12,189 nt of DNA from Micromonosporaceae bacterium. Lineage in GTDB: Bacteria > Actinomycetota > Actinomycetes > Mycobacteriales > Micromonosporaceae. Of this stretch, positions 1-7,477 are shown piece by piece (within the stretch, counting starts at the first letter, position 1; each line of letters opens with the position of its first letter). The DNA is taken from the NCBI GenBank assembly GCA_019690055.1, contig JADGGF010000078.1, positions 1 through 12,189 of the forward strand, written 5' to 3'. A program made the translations under genes and the position numbers. The notes below the pieces were generated by a model. It worked only from the letters and a program-made list of their open reading frames with translations. It searched no databases and was not told the origin of the DNA.

Positions 1-713
1 GACCCGGGGACCACCGGCGCCGGGAGGGCGACGCTCGGCGGTGCGGCCTCGACCGGGCCGGCGAGCAGGAGCGTGCCGAAGCTCGTGCGGGCCCCGGTCA
101 GCGTGCCGTCGTCGGCGTAGCAGTAGATCCCCGGGTCGACCGGTGGGGCCAGCGCGGCCGAGGTCGACTCGACCGAGAAGCACGAGCCCGTTGCGCCGTC
201 CAGCGTGGCTGTCGTCACCGACAGGGCCGTCGCCCGGTCCACGAACGCGTCGATCCAGTCGGTGAACACGTGGTGCACCCGCGGGTCCTCCGCCGGGGAG
301 AGGGAGTCGACGGGCACGCACGAGGGCGTCAGGTGGTCCAGATCCGGGCGGGTGCCGGCTGTGCCCTGGACGGGCCTGAGCAGGCACTGGTGCAGCGCTG
401 AGCCCGAGTAGTAGATGGCGATGTCGGCCAGGCCGCTGAGCGCGCCGCCGGGAACGGAGACGACCCAGGTGCCGTCCGCCGCGAACGCGGCCGTGACCGT
501 ACGGTCGGGGCGACCCGCGGACGACCACGTGTAGGTCGCCACGTACCGGTGGTCCTTCGCGGCGGCGGCGAGCGCGGCGAGCCGGTCCCGGTCCGCCGGG
601 CGGGTGTCCATGGTCGGTGCCGGCTCGACGGGGGCGGGGGTCGCGCAGCCGGCCAGGCCCAGGGCCAGACCCGTGGCCACGCCCAGCACCACCACCACCC
701 GCAACGGTCGCAC
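1..713 (-). CDS. Secreted lipoprotein of unknown function (3' end cut by window)
   Basis: Reading the minus strand from a GTG at 711-713, an uninterrupted frame runs off the left edge, so at least 237 residues are present and the C-terminus is missing. The protein starts with a few residues including two Arg, then a hydrophobic Val/Leu/Gly/Ala stretch ending in the lipobox LAGC (Cys23). It should therefore be exported, lipidated by Lgt and anchored outside the membrane. The mature part is polar with Pro/Thr near the lipobox, and it contains four further Cys (in QCLL, SCVP, SCFS and YCYAD) that could form two disulfides. A segment around HHVFTDWIDAF looks helical. I do not recognise a family. 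It resembles the many actinobacterial lipoproteins of no known role; an LprG/LppX-like fold is possible but not shown. No strong Shine-Dalgarno precedes the GTG, so the start is chosen from the signal peptide. It is transcribed divergently from lysC. Confidence 0.8.
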   Translation of the reverse strand, partial: MRPLRVVVVLGVATGLALGLAGCATPAPVEPAPTMDTRPADRDRLAALAAAAKDHRYVATYTWSSAGRPDRTVTAAFAADGTWVVSVPGGALSGLADIAIYYSGSALHQCLLRPVQGTAGTRPDLDHLTPSCVPVDSLSPAEDPRVHHVFTDWIDAFVDRATALSVTTATLDGATGSCFSVESTSAALAPPVDPGIYCYADDGTLTGARTSFGTLLLAGPVEAAPPSVALPAPVVPG

Positions 714-960
714 GCTTGGATTCTCGACCAGTTCGGCCGACCCGGCCACCGATACGGGTGGAGTGTAGTGGGCCGGATCGTGGGACCGACTATCCCTGGT
801 CACGGACACCGCAGGTACGCTGAGCCAAGCTGTCGGCGCCGACGGCCACCCCTGCCCGGGACCAGTGTGATCCGGGCCGGGCCCGCGGCCACGCGATTGG
901 CGTCGGCTTCGGGGGGTAACGGGTGGCCTGGCGCCTGAAGGAACGTGAGGAGTAGGCGCG
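714..960. promoter_or_regulatory. Divergent intergenic region between lipoprotein gene and lysC
   Basis: This 247-bp stretch holds no convincing gene and must contain the promoters for both flanking genes. On the plus strand TACGCT at 816-821 fits the actinobacterial -10 pattern TANNNT. On the minus strand TACACT (complement of 762-767) fits it too, about 49 nt before the lipoprotein GTG. Neither has a clear -35 at the right distance, so both are weak guesses. The lysC ribosome binding site GAGGAG is at 947-952, eight bases before the GTG. No leader peptide or recognisable riboswitch was seen. Confidence 0.35.
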
Positions 961-2226
<1,266 letters not shown>

Positions 2227-2228
2227 CG

Positions 2229-3284
2229 ATGGCTCTCCCGACGCTCGCCGTCGTCGGCGCCACCGGAGCGGTCGGTGGCGTGCTCTGCGAGCTGCTCACC
2301 TCGCGCAAGAACGTCTGGGGCGAGATCCGGCTGGTCGCCTCCGCCCGCTCGGCCGGCACGGTGGTCTCCGTCCGCGGCCAGCCGTTGACCGTGGTCGAGC
2401 TCACCCCGGAGGTGTTCGACGGCGTCGATGTCGCGATGTTTGACGTCCCCGACGACGTGGCGCTGGAGTGGGCGCCTATTGCGGCGGAGCGGGGAGCGAT
2501 CGTCGTGGACAACTCCGGTGCGTTCCGCATGGAGCCCGATGTCCCGCTGGTCGTCCCCGAGATCAACCCGGAGCAGGTGCACCACCGGCCGCGCGGCATC
2601 ATCAGCAGCCCGAACTGCACCACGCTCGCGATGATCGTGGCGATCGGGGCGCTGCACCGCGAGTACGAGCTGTGCGAGCTGGTCGTGGCCTCCTACCAGG
2701 CCGCCTCCGGCGCCGGACAGCACGGCATCGAGACGCTGCTCGACCAGGTGCAGAAGGTGGCCGGTGACCGGGCCGTGGGGTCCCGCGCCGGCAACCTGCG
2801 CCAGGCGATCGGCGACGACCTCGGCCCCTTCCCGGCGCCGCTCGTCCTGAACGTGGTCCCCTGGGCCGGGTCCCTGCGCGAGGCCGGCTGGTCCAGCGAG
2901 GAGCTCAAGGTACGCAACGAGACCCGCAAGATCCTGGGGCTGCCCCACCTGAAGGTGTCGGCGACCTGCGTACGGGTGCCCGTGGTGACCGGCCACTCGC
3001 TGGCGATCCACGCCGTGTTCCGGTCCGAAGTGGACGCCGAGCGCGCGCGGGACGTCCTGGCGCACACGCGCGGGGTGGTCGTGGTGGACGACCCGGGCGC
3101 GGGCGAGTACCCCATGCCGGCGGACGCCGTGGGGACCGATCCGACCTGGGTGGGCCGCATCCGGCGAGCCCTGGACGATCCGCAGGCCCTGGACCTCTTC
3201 GTGACCGGCGACAACCTGCGCAAGGGCGCCGCCCTCAACACCGTCCAGATCGGCGAGCTCGTCGCCGCCTCGCTCGACCGCTGA
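2229..3284 (+). CDS. asd: Aspartate-semialdehyde dehydrogenase
   Basis: This enzyme reduces aspartyl phosphate to aspartate semialdehyde with NADPH, the second step of the aspartate pathway and essential for diaminopimelate and hence peptidoglycan. The 351-residue protein begins MALPTLAVVGATGAVG, a Rossmann loop for NADP (residues 8-16). The catalytic Cys is Cys130 in SSPNCTT. ASGAGQHG (158-166) follows, and the active-site His is His256 in RVPVVTGHS. EELKVRNETRKIL (224-236) matches the conserved substrate/dimer region. The frame is open upstream into lysC, but the ATG at 2229 places the Rossmann motif at the N-terminus as in all relatives. Only two bases separate the lysC stop from this ATG and no strong Shine-Dalgarno is present, so translation probably depends on ribosomes ending lysC. 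The gene ends 31 bp from the convergent GGDEF gene. Confidence 0.97.
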   Translation: MALPTLAVVGATGAVGGVLCELLTSRKNVWGEIRLVASARSAGTVVSVRGQPLTVVELTPEVFDGVDVAMFDVPDDVALEWAPIAAERGAIVVDNSGAFRMEPDVPLVVPEINPEQVHHRPRGIISSPNCTTLAMIVAIGALHREYELCELVVASYQAASGAGQHGIETLLDQVQKVAGDRAVGSRAGNLRQAIGDDLGPFPAPLVLNVVPWAGSLREAGWSSEELKVRNETRKILGLPHLKVSATCVRVPVVTGHSLAIHAVFRSEVDAERARDVLAHTRGVVVVDDPGAGEYPMPADAVGTDPTWVGRIRRALDDPQALDLFVTGDNLRKGAALNTVQIGELVAASLDR

Positions 3285-3289
3285 GGCGG
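3265..3289 (+). terminator. Possible hairpin terminator at the end of asd
   Basis: CCGCCTC (3265-3271) pairs with GAGGCGG (3283-3289) around an 11-base loop, spanning the asd stop codon. There is no T-tract, which is common for high-GC actinobacteria. It lies between convergent genes, where a terminator is expected, but a 7-bp GC stem could arise by chance here. Confidence 0.3.
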
Positions 3290-3315
3290 GCTCCGTCGGG
3301 TCACGCGGCGCGCGA

Positions 3316-4407
3316 TCAGGCCGCGAGGCGGATCGTGTTTCGGCCGGCGAGCTTGGCCTGGTACAGAGCGCGATCGGCGCGCAGCAGCGTCTCCCGCCCG
3401 GTCTCCTGGGGCGAGCGCAGGGCGGCCCCGATGGAGATCGGGCACCCGGCCCGACGAGCGGCGCGCAACAACCGGCGACTGATCGTGGTCACCTCGGCGG
3501 CGGTGGCGACCTCGATGACGACTGCGAACTCGTCGCCGCCGATGCGGTAGATGTGGTCGTCGCCCCGCAGCGCCCGGCTCAGCGCGCCGACGAGCGACAC
3601 CAGGGCGGCGTCGCCCGCCTGGTGACCGTGGCTGTCGTTGATCTGCTTAAAGTTGTCTACATCTATAGCGATTACGGCCGTGCGGCCGGGAATGCTGGTC
3701 GCCAGCCGCTCCTCGAACGGGCGGTAGTGGCGCACCCCGGTCAGCGGATCGCTGTCGGCCCGTCGGGCGAGCTGGGCGAGTTCGCGCAGGCGTGCCCGCC
3801 CCGCCTCGGCGTGGGCCACCACGAGCCCGAACAGGCGCTGCGCCGGGGGCCCGAACCGGTCCGGCTGGACCGAGGCGACCACGAGCGGCGCGCCGCCCAC
3901 CAGGGCGTACAGCCCGTCCGGCAGGCCCAGGTGGGGGAACTCGACCCGGTGGGGCTCCGCCGGATCGTACGGCTGGTCCCGACTGGGTTCCCCGGCCGAG
4001 ATGGCGGCGACCAGCCGTTGGGCGACCGGTCCGTCGCCCCAGGTGCGCGGGGGGCCGGCGTCCGGGACCGTACAGGCGACCGTGGCGCCGGTCAGGCGCC
4101 CGGCCGCCTCGACCATCCGAGTGACCAGCTCGTCCTCGGTGGCCGCCGTCGAGATCCCCAGTGCGTGTTCCAGCGCCAATCCCATCGCGACCACCGGGTC
4201 ACCCGCCTCGCCGGTCGGCGACCACGGCTCGCGAGGATGCGGGGTACGCCTGCGCGGATGGGCGACCGCCACGGGCCCGGCCGGTCGACTCTGCTCGGTC
4301 GGTGCGTCCTGCTCGGTCGCTGGATGCTGCTCGGCCGGTGGATCCCGTCGGTCCTCCGGCCGAATCGTCGGCGCCCCCGGCGGCGTTCGGGGACGAACCG
4401 GTGACAT
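3316..4407 (-). CDS. Diguanylate cyclase with N-terminal GAF-like sensor region (GGDEF protein)
   Basis: The protein is predicted to make cyclic di-GMP from two GTP. From the ATG at 4405-4407 it has 363 residues. Residues about 1-70 are disordered, rich in Pro, Glu, Gln, Thr and Arg, and include three 6-residue repeats. Residues about 75-210 form a soluble alpha/beta region resembling a divergent GAF sensor. The GGDEF domain (about 215-363) starts with DPLTG, contains IDVDNFKQIND and has an intact RIGGDEF at 288-294. RGDD (281-284) lies exactly five residues before GGDEF and matches the RxxD product-inhibition site. No transmembrane segment or EAL domain is visible, so it is probably a cytoplasmic synthase under feedback control. 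The start is chosen because GGAGGA at 4416-4421 lies eight bases upstream. A GTG 17 codons further upstream is in frame but falls inside a hairpin and lacks such a site. The input signal is unknown. Confidence 0.9.
   Translation of the reverse strand: MSPVRPRTPPGAPTIRPEDRRDPPAEQHPATEQDAPTEQSRPAGPVAVAHPRRRTPHPREPWSPTGEAGDPVVAMGLALEHALGISTAATEDELVTRMVEAAGRLTGATVACTVPDAGPPRTWGDGPVAQRLVAAISAGEPSRDQPYDPAEPHRVEFPHLGLPDGLYALVGGAPLVVASVQPDRFGPPAQRLFGLVVAHAEAGRARLRELAQLARRADSDPLTGVRHYRPFEERLATSIPGRTAVIAIDVDNFKQINDSHGHQAGDAALVSLVGALSRALRGDDHIYRIGGDEFAVVIEVATAAEVTTISRRLLRAARRAGCPISIGAALRSPQETGRETLLRADRALYQAKLAGRNTIRLAA
4291..4344 (-). repeat. Three 18-bp tandem repeats inside the GGDEF gene
   Basis: Units at 4291-4308, 4309-4326 and 4327-4344 all begin CTGCTCGG(T/C)CG on the plus strand and keep the reading frame. 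On the coding strand they give DPPAEQ, HPATEQ and DAPTEQ. They sit in the disordered N-terminal tail, so unit number could change without a frameshift. Confidence 0.85.
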
Positions 4408-4428
4408 AGCGCCCGTCCTCCAGTCACG

Positions 4429-4469
4429 GCACCCGGCGGGATGCTCGGGTTTGAGCACATACCGGGTGC
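4429..4469 (-). promoter_or_regulatory. Nested hairpin in the leader of the GGDEF gene
   Basis: GCACCCGG (4429-4436) pairs with CCGGGTGC (4462-4469), and inside it TGCTC (4442-4446) pairs with GAGCA (4453-4457) around a 6-base loop. The structure ends about 21 bases before the ATG and just above the Shine-Dalgarno, so it would fold in the 5' leader of the transcript. It does not match a c-di-GMP (GEMM) riboswitch that I can recognise. A regulatory role is inference. Confidence 0.4.
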
Positions 4470-4567
4470 GAACGAAGCTCGGGTTCCAGCGTACCTATCG
4501 CAAACAATTGCTCACTCAGAGTTACCGATCCCCTACGCCGCTCGCCTCGTTGGTCGAGGGCCGCCCC

Positions 4568-4629
4568 GTTGATCTAGGCCGTAGCGTGGTGCGTGGAGAT
4601 CAACTCACCACTCCGCGCCCTAGATCAAC
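4568..4629. repeat. 62-bp palindromic intergenic element, copy 1
   Basis: A 24-base arm beginning GTTGATCTAGG (4568-4591), a 14-base spacer (4592-4605) and a 24-base complementary arm (4606-4629) form an imperfect inverted repeat. In reverse complement it matches copy 2 at 6041-6102 at about 54 of 62 positions, including the spacer motif AGTTGATCTC. The right arm overlaps the stop codon of the small membrane protein at 4625-4750. It could act as an RNA hairpin at the end of that transcript, or be a dispersed miniature element. No target duplication is evident. Confidence 0.85.
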
Positions 4630-4750
4630 GCTGGGTGGGGAACAGGAGCGCCACGAGGGTCATGATGGCGAAGGCCAGGACGGCGATCCCGAGGAGTGCG
4701 ACGATGAAGCGTCGCTGGTGTCCCCACCCCGGCGGCTGGTGCCGTCCCAT
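4625..4750 (-). CDS. Small single-pass membrane protein, 41 residues
   Basis: The minus-strand ATG at 4748-4750 opens a 41-codon frame ending in TGA at 4625-4627. GGAG (complement of 4759-4762) lies eight bases upstream, a good Shine-Dalgarno. The protein has a short polar, basic N-terminus (MGRHQPPGWGHQRR), one hydrophobic helix of about 22 residues (15-36, starting FIVALLGIAV), and the tail FPTQR. Positive charges before the helix suggest the N-terminus is inside the cell. It sits 95 bp downstream of the PurM-like gene on the same strand, so it may be co-transcribed with it. The final codon and stop come from a 62-bp repeat element, so the original C-terminus may have been longer. I do not recognise a family, and the function is unknown. 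Confidence 0.65.
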   Translation of the reverse strand: MGRHQPPGWGHQRRFIVALLGIAVLAFAIMTLVALLFPTQR

Positions 4751-4845
4751 CCCCAGCACTCCGTTTCTTGCCTGCTGATCGTTCCGCTGTCTGTCGATCG
4801 TGTCAGCTCGTGATCACAGATATTCAGCTTCCTGAGCGTACGGGA

Positions 4846-5976
4846 TTACCGCAGCCGCAGCGCCTCACCGGTGAACACGACGTCCACGGGCTCCAGGATC
4901 ACCCGCCGGTCACCGGCCTCGACCCGGCCGGCCACCCAGGCGGACTGCCCGACCTCCGCAGCCGCGGCGACCACGGCGTCGCCCTGGCCCGGTCGGCAGT
5001 ACACGGCGAACCCGGCGCCCATGTTGAAGGTCCCGTACGCCTCGGTGTCGGGTAGCTCGAGCGTGGTGCGGATCCAGTCGAGCACCGGCGGGACCGGGGG
5101 CAGGGTCCGGATGCGGTAGGTGAGGTCGCGGTCCGGCCGCATGATCTTGCGCAGTCCGTGCCCCGTGATGTGGGAGGCGTACGAGACGGCCAGCCCCCGC
5201 TCCAGGAGGCGGGCCATGAGATCGACGTAGATCGCGCTCGGCTGCAGCAGCGCGTCACCGACCGTCGTGCCGTCGGGCAGGGTGGCGGTCAGGCCACCGG
5301 CGCGGGCCGCGGCGGCGCGGGCGAGGGTGGCGCCGTTGGTGTGCAGGCCCGTGCTGGCCACCAGCACGATCTCGTCGCCCGGTTCGACCCCGTTGCTCAG
5401 CAGGGGCTCCCGGCCCGCCGGCACCTGTCCCACCCCGCAGGCGGCCAGGTCGATCTCGGCGGCGTCGATGATGCCGGACAGCGTCGGCGACTCGCCCCCG
5501 CCCCAGATCGCGCCGGCCCGCTCGCACCCCTCGCGGAAGCCCCGCGACAGCGCCTCGTGCCGGCCGGCGACGTGGTACCAGGACGCGGCCCCGGTGGCGA
5601 AGTAGGCGTTGACCGCCAGCGGCAGGGCGCCGACACAGACGAGGTCGTTGACGACCGCGGCCACCGTGTCGATGCCGATCCAGTCGAAGCGGTTGACCCC
5701 GGTGAGCTCCTGGTACTGGCGGGCGATCACCGACTTGGTGCCGAGGCACTCCAGCACCATCGCCAGGTGCGTGTCGCCGAGTCGGAACAGGAACGCCGGC
5801 TCCCCCCGGGACGCGTCGACCGCCTGCGCTCCGCGGCTCGCGGCCAGGCCCGAGGTGAGCAGCGCCTGCGCCAATGAGTGGCGCTTGCCGGCGTCGAGCA
5901 GCTCGTAGTCGACCCCCACCGACTCGTAGCTGACGCCTGTTCCGCCCGGGCGTTGCCCGCCGGTCGCCTCCGCCAT
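4846..5976 (-). CDS. PurM/AIR synthase-like ATP-binding protein, divergent
   Basis: The 376-residue protein (ATG at 5974-5976) aligns over its whole length with PurM, which closes formylglycinamidine ribonucleotide to AIR with ATP in purine synthesis. Family marks are VSYESVGVDYE (15-25), VNDLV (109-113), STGLHTNG (208-215), ITGHG (270-274) and TFNMGAGFAVY (316-326). Key motifs differ from true PurM: the ATP-site DGVGTK is ECLGTK (76-81), GGETAEMPG is GGGESPTLSG (159-168), and the C-terminus is some 25 residues longer. It may be a specialised paralogue rather than the housekeeping enzyme, and no other purine gene is nearby. The frame extends upstream through the 62-bp repeat, but that N-terminal extension has no counterpart in PurM. 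TAGCGT lies seven bases before the ATG, and no Shine-Dalgarno is seen, hinting at a leaderless transcript. Cytoplasmic; substrate uncertain. Confidence 0.85.
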   Translation of the reverse strand: MAEATGGQRPGGTGVSYESVGVDYELLDAGKRHSLAQALLTSGLAASRGAQAVDASRGEPAFLFRLGDTHLAMVLECLGTKSVIARQYQELTGVNRFDWIGIDTVAAVVNDLVCVGALPLAVNAYFATGAASWYHVAGRHEALSRGFREGCERAGAIWGGGESPTLSGIIDAAEIDLAACGVGQVPAGREPLLSNGVEPGDEIVLVASTGLHTNGATLARAAAARAGGLTATLPDGTTVGDALLQPSAIYVDLMARLLERGLAVSYASHITGHGLRKIMRPDRDLTYRIRTLPPVPPVLDWIRTTLELPDTEAYGTFNMGAGFAVYCRPGQGDAVVAAAAEVGQSAWVAGRVEAGDRRVILEPVDVVFTGEALRLR

Positions 5977-6040
5977 GGGCACCACGCTAACAGCCGCCCG
6001 CTGCCCGCCCGTGGATCGCGTTGATCTCGGCCAGACCCGT

Positions 6041-6102
6041 GTTGATCTAGGGCACGGGGTGGTGAGTTGATCTCTGATCACCACTCTACGCCCTAGATCA
6101 AC
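6041..6102. repeat. 62-bp palindromic intergenic element, copy 2
   Basis: Arms 6041-6064 (GTTGATCTAGGGCACGG...) and 6079-6102 are inverted repeats with four mismatches, around a 14-base spacer that contains AGTTGATCTC. It matches copy 1 in the opposite orientation. An additional single GTTGATCTCGG at 6020-6030 lies 21 bp to the left, like a fragment of a third arm. The element lies between the divergent PurM-like and padR genes, 12 bp left of the PadR box array. Confidence 0.85.
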
Positions 6103-6114
6103 GGGGGGAGGGGG

Positions 6115-6159
6115 CTATACGCGAGACGTATACGCAGAGCGTATACGTGTGGTGTATAG
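6115..6159. promoter_or_regulatory. PadR operator: four TATAC boxes at 13-bp period
   Basis: CTATAC (6115-6120), GTATAC (6128-6133), GTATAC (6141-6146) and GTATAG (6154-6159) begin exactly 13 bases apart. The whole block has dyad symmetry about 6137, because CTATAC is the complement of GTATAG and GTATAC is self-complementary. The last box overlaps the presumed -10 of padR. Local autoregulation by PadR proteins through palindromes over their own promoter is well established, so occupancy by the adjacent PadR is a strong inference. Confidence 0.75.
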
Positions 6160-6160
6160 T
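6155..6160 (+). promoter_or_regulatory. Probable -10 box of the padR-ABC operon (leaderless)
   Basis: TATAGT matches the sigma-70-type -10 consensus at five of six bases. It is followed by only seven bases (CCCGGGC) before the padR ATG at 6168, which puts the transcription start at or next to the A of ATG. No Shine-Dalgarno precedes that ATG, consistent with the leaderless transcripts common in actinobacteria. No good -35 is seen. Confidence 0.6.
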
Positions 6161-6167
6161 CCCGGGC

Positions 6168-6773
6168 ATGTCGGTCGCACACACCTTCCTGGGGCTTCTG
6201 GAGAGTCAGCCGCGGCACGGGTACGACCTGAAGCGGACCTACGACGAGGCCTTCTCGCCTGAGCGCCCGCTGGCGTACGGGCAGGTCTACGCCACGCTCG
6301 CCCGGCTGCTCAAGAACGGGCTGGTCGTCGTCGACGGCGTCGAGCCGGGCGGCGGGCCGGAGCGCAAGCGGTACGCGATCACCGAGGCGGGTATCGCGGA
6401 CGTGCAGGCGTGGCTCGCCCAGCCCGAGCGCCCGGAGCCGTACCTGCAGAGCGTGCTCTACACCAAGGTCGTGCTCGCGCTGCTGACCGGGCGTTCGGCG
6501 GCCGAGATCCTCGACGTGCAGCGCACCGAGCACCTGCGGCTCATGCGCGAGCTCACCCGGCGCAAGACGTCCGGCGACCTGACCGACCAGCTCATCTGCG
6601 ACCACGCCCTGTTCCATCTCGAGGCCGACCTCCGCTGGCTGGAGCTGACCGCGGACCGTCTCGATGACCTGCGGGCCCGCCTCGCCACCCGTACTGACCT
6701 CCGGCCCGCCTCACCCCACTCAGCCACCCGTGACGACCCCGCTGCCCGGGCACCGCGCCGGGCTAACTCGTAG
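6168..6773 (+). CDS. PadR-family transcriptional repressor
   Basis: The 201-residue protein has the PadR winged-helix domain at residues 1-85: FLGLLESQPRHGYDLKR (7-23), the recognition-helix region YGQVYATLARLLKNGLV (37-53) and the wing GPERKRYAITEAG (63-75). A C-terminal helical dimerisation domain of the Vir-type PadR class follows (about 90-170, LRWLELTADRLDDLRARL at its end), then a charged, disordered tail. Relatives repress their own promoter and a neighbouring transporter and release DNA when a toxic ligand binds. Here it is the first gene of a run with an ABC exporter 8 bp downstream, and four TATAC boxes cover its promoter. The ATG at 6168 is chosen over an in-frame GTG at 6147 because the domain begins there and the GTG lies inside the operator. 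The ligand is unknown. Confidence 0.93.
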   Translation: MSVAHTFLGLLESQPRHGYDLKRTYDEAFSPERPLAYGQVYATLARLLKNGLVVVDGVEPGGGPERKRYAITEAGIADVQAWLAQPERPEPYLQSVLYTKVVLALLTGRSAAEILDVQRTEHLRLMRELTRRKTSGDLTDQLICDHALFHLEADLRWLELTADRLDDLRARLATRTDLRPASPHSATRDDPAARAPRRANS

Positions 6774-6781
6774 GGAGAGCC

Positions 6782-7477
6782 ATGTCCACCGCGCTGTTGG
6801 TCGCCACCGACCTGCGTAAGTCGTACGGTCCCACCGCCGCGCTCGCGGGCGCCTCGGTGACCGTGCGCGCCGGGGAGATCCTCGCCGTCATGGGGCCGTC
6901 CGGCTCCGGCAAGTCGACCCTGCTGCACTGCCTGGCCGGCATCGTGCCGCCGGATTCCGGCACGATCACCTACGCCGGCCGTGAGCTCACGGCGATGTCC
7001 GATGTGGACAGAAGTGCGCTGCGCCGGTCCGACTTCGGCTTCATCTTCCAGTTCGGCCAGCTCATCCCGGAGCTGACCTGCCTGGAGAACGTGGCGCTGC
7101 CGCTGCGGTTGGCCGGCGTACGGCGGCGGGAGGCCGAGCGGCGCGCCCGCGCCTGGCTCGCCCAGCTCGAGGTGGAGGACGTGGCGAACAAGCTGCCTGG
7201 CACCGTCTCCGGCGGGCAGGGGCAGCGGGTAGCGGTCGCCCGGTCCCTCGTGACCGGCCCCCGGGTCGTCTTCGCCGACGAACCGACCGGCGCCTTGGAC
7301 TCGCTCAACGGCGAGAAGGTCATGGTGCTGCTCACCCAGGCGGCCCGCGACACCGGGGCCGCGGTCGTGCTGGTCACCCACGAGCCCCGGGTTGCCGCCT
7401 ACGCTGACCGCGAGGTCGTCGTGCGAGACGGCGTCGTGCACGACCGCCTGGCGCAGTCGCTGGAGCGCGCGGCATGA
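6782..7477 (+). CDS. ABC transporter ATP-binding protein (MacB/LolD type)
   Basis: The 231-residue ATPase powers the FtsX-type permease encoded next. It has Walker A GPSGSGKST (38-46), a Q-loop at Gln90 (FQFGQL), the signature VSGGQGQRVAVAR (142-154, with Gly where SGGQQ is usual), Walker B VVFADE (162-167) followed by PTGALD, and the switch His200 in LVTHEP. The region between Q-loop and signature (IPELTCLENVALPL) is typical of the MacB/LolD/FtsE class, which drives mechanical movement of permeases rather than simple import. It acts at the inner face of the membrane, probably as a dimer. A strong site, AGGGAGA at 6772-6778, overlaps the padR stop. Its own stop overlaps the permease start (ATGA at 7474-7477), so the subunits are translationally coupled. 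It should be co-regulated by PadR. Confidence 0.96.
   Translation: MSTALLVATDLRKSYGPTAALAGASVTVRAGEILAVMGPSGSGKSTLLHCLAGIVPPDSGTITYAGRELTAMSDVDRSALRRSDFGFIFQFGQLIPELTCLENVALPLRLAGVRRREAERRARAWLAQLEVEDVANKLPGTVSGGQGQRVAVARSLVTGPRVVFADEPTGALDSLNGEKVMVLLTQAARDTGAAVVLVTHEPRVAAYADREVVVRDGVVHDRLAQSLERAA

Noticed and set aside
3553..4404. 283-codon plus-strand open frame opposite the GGDEF gene
   Set aside because: Shadow frame of a clearly coding gene; low-complexity Arg/Gly/Pro product.
4408..4458. GTG start 17 codons upstream for the GGDEF protein
   Set aside because: It lies inside the nested hairpin and has no Shine-Dalgarno, while the ATG at 4407 has GGAGGA at ideal spacing.
4408..4567. c-di-GMP riboswitch upstream of the diguanylate cyclase gene
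   Set aside because: The hairpin is real, but I could not fit the conserved GEMM core or tetraloop/receptor pattern.
5977..6084. 36-codon N-terminal extension of the PurM-like protein
   Set aside because: It is encoded by the 62-bp repeat and flanking DNA and has no counterpart in PurM proteins.
6147..6167. GTG start seven codons upstream for PadR
   Set aside because: It lies within the operator and before the presumed -10 box; the conserved PadR domain begins at the ATG at 6168.
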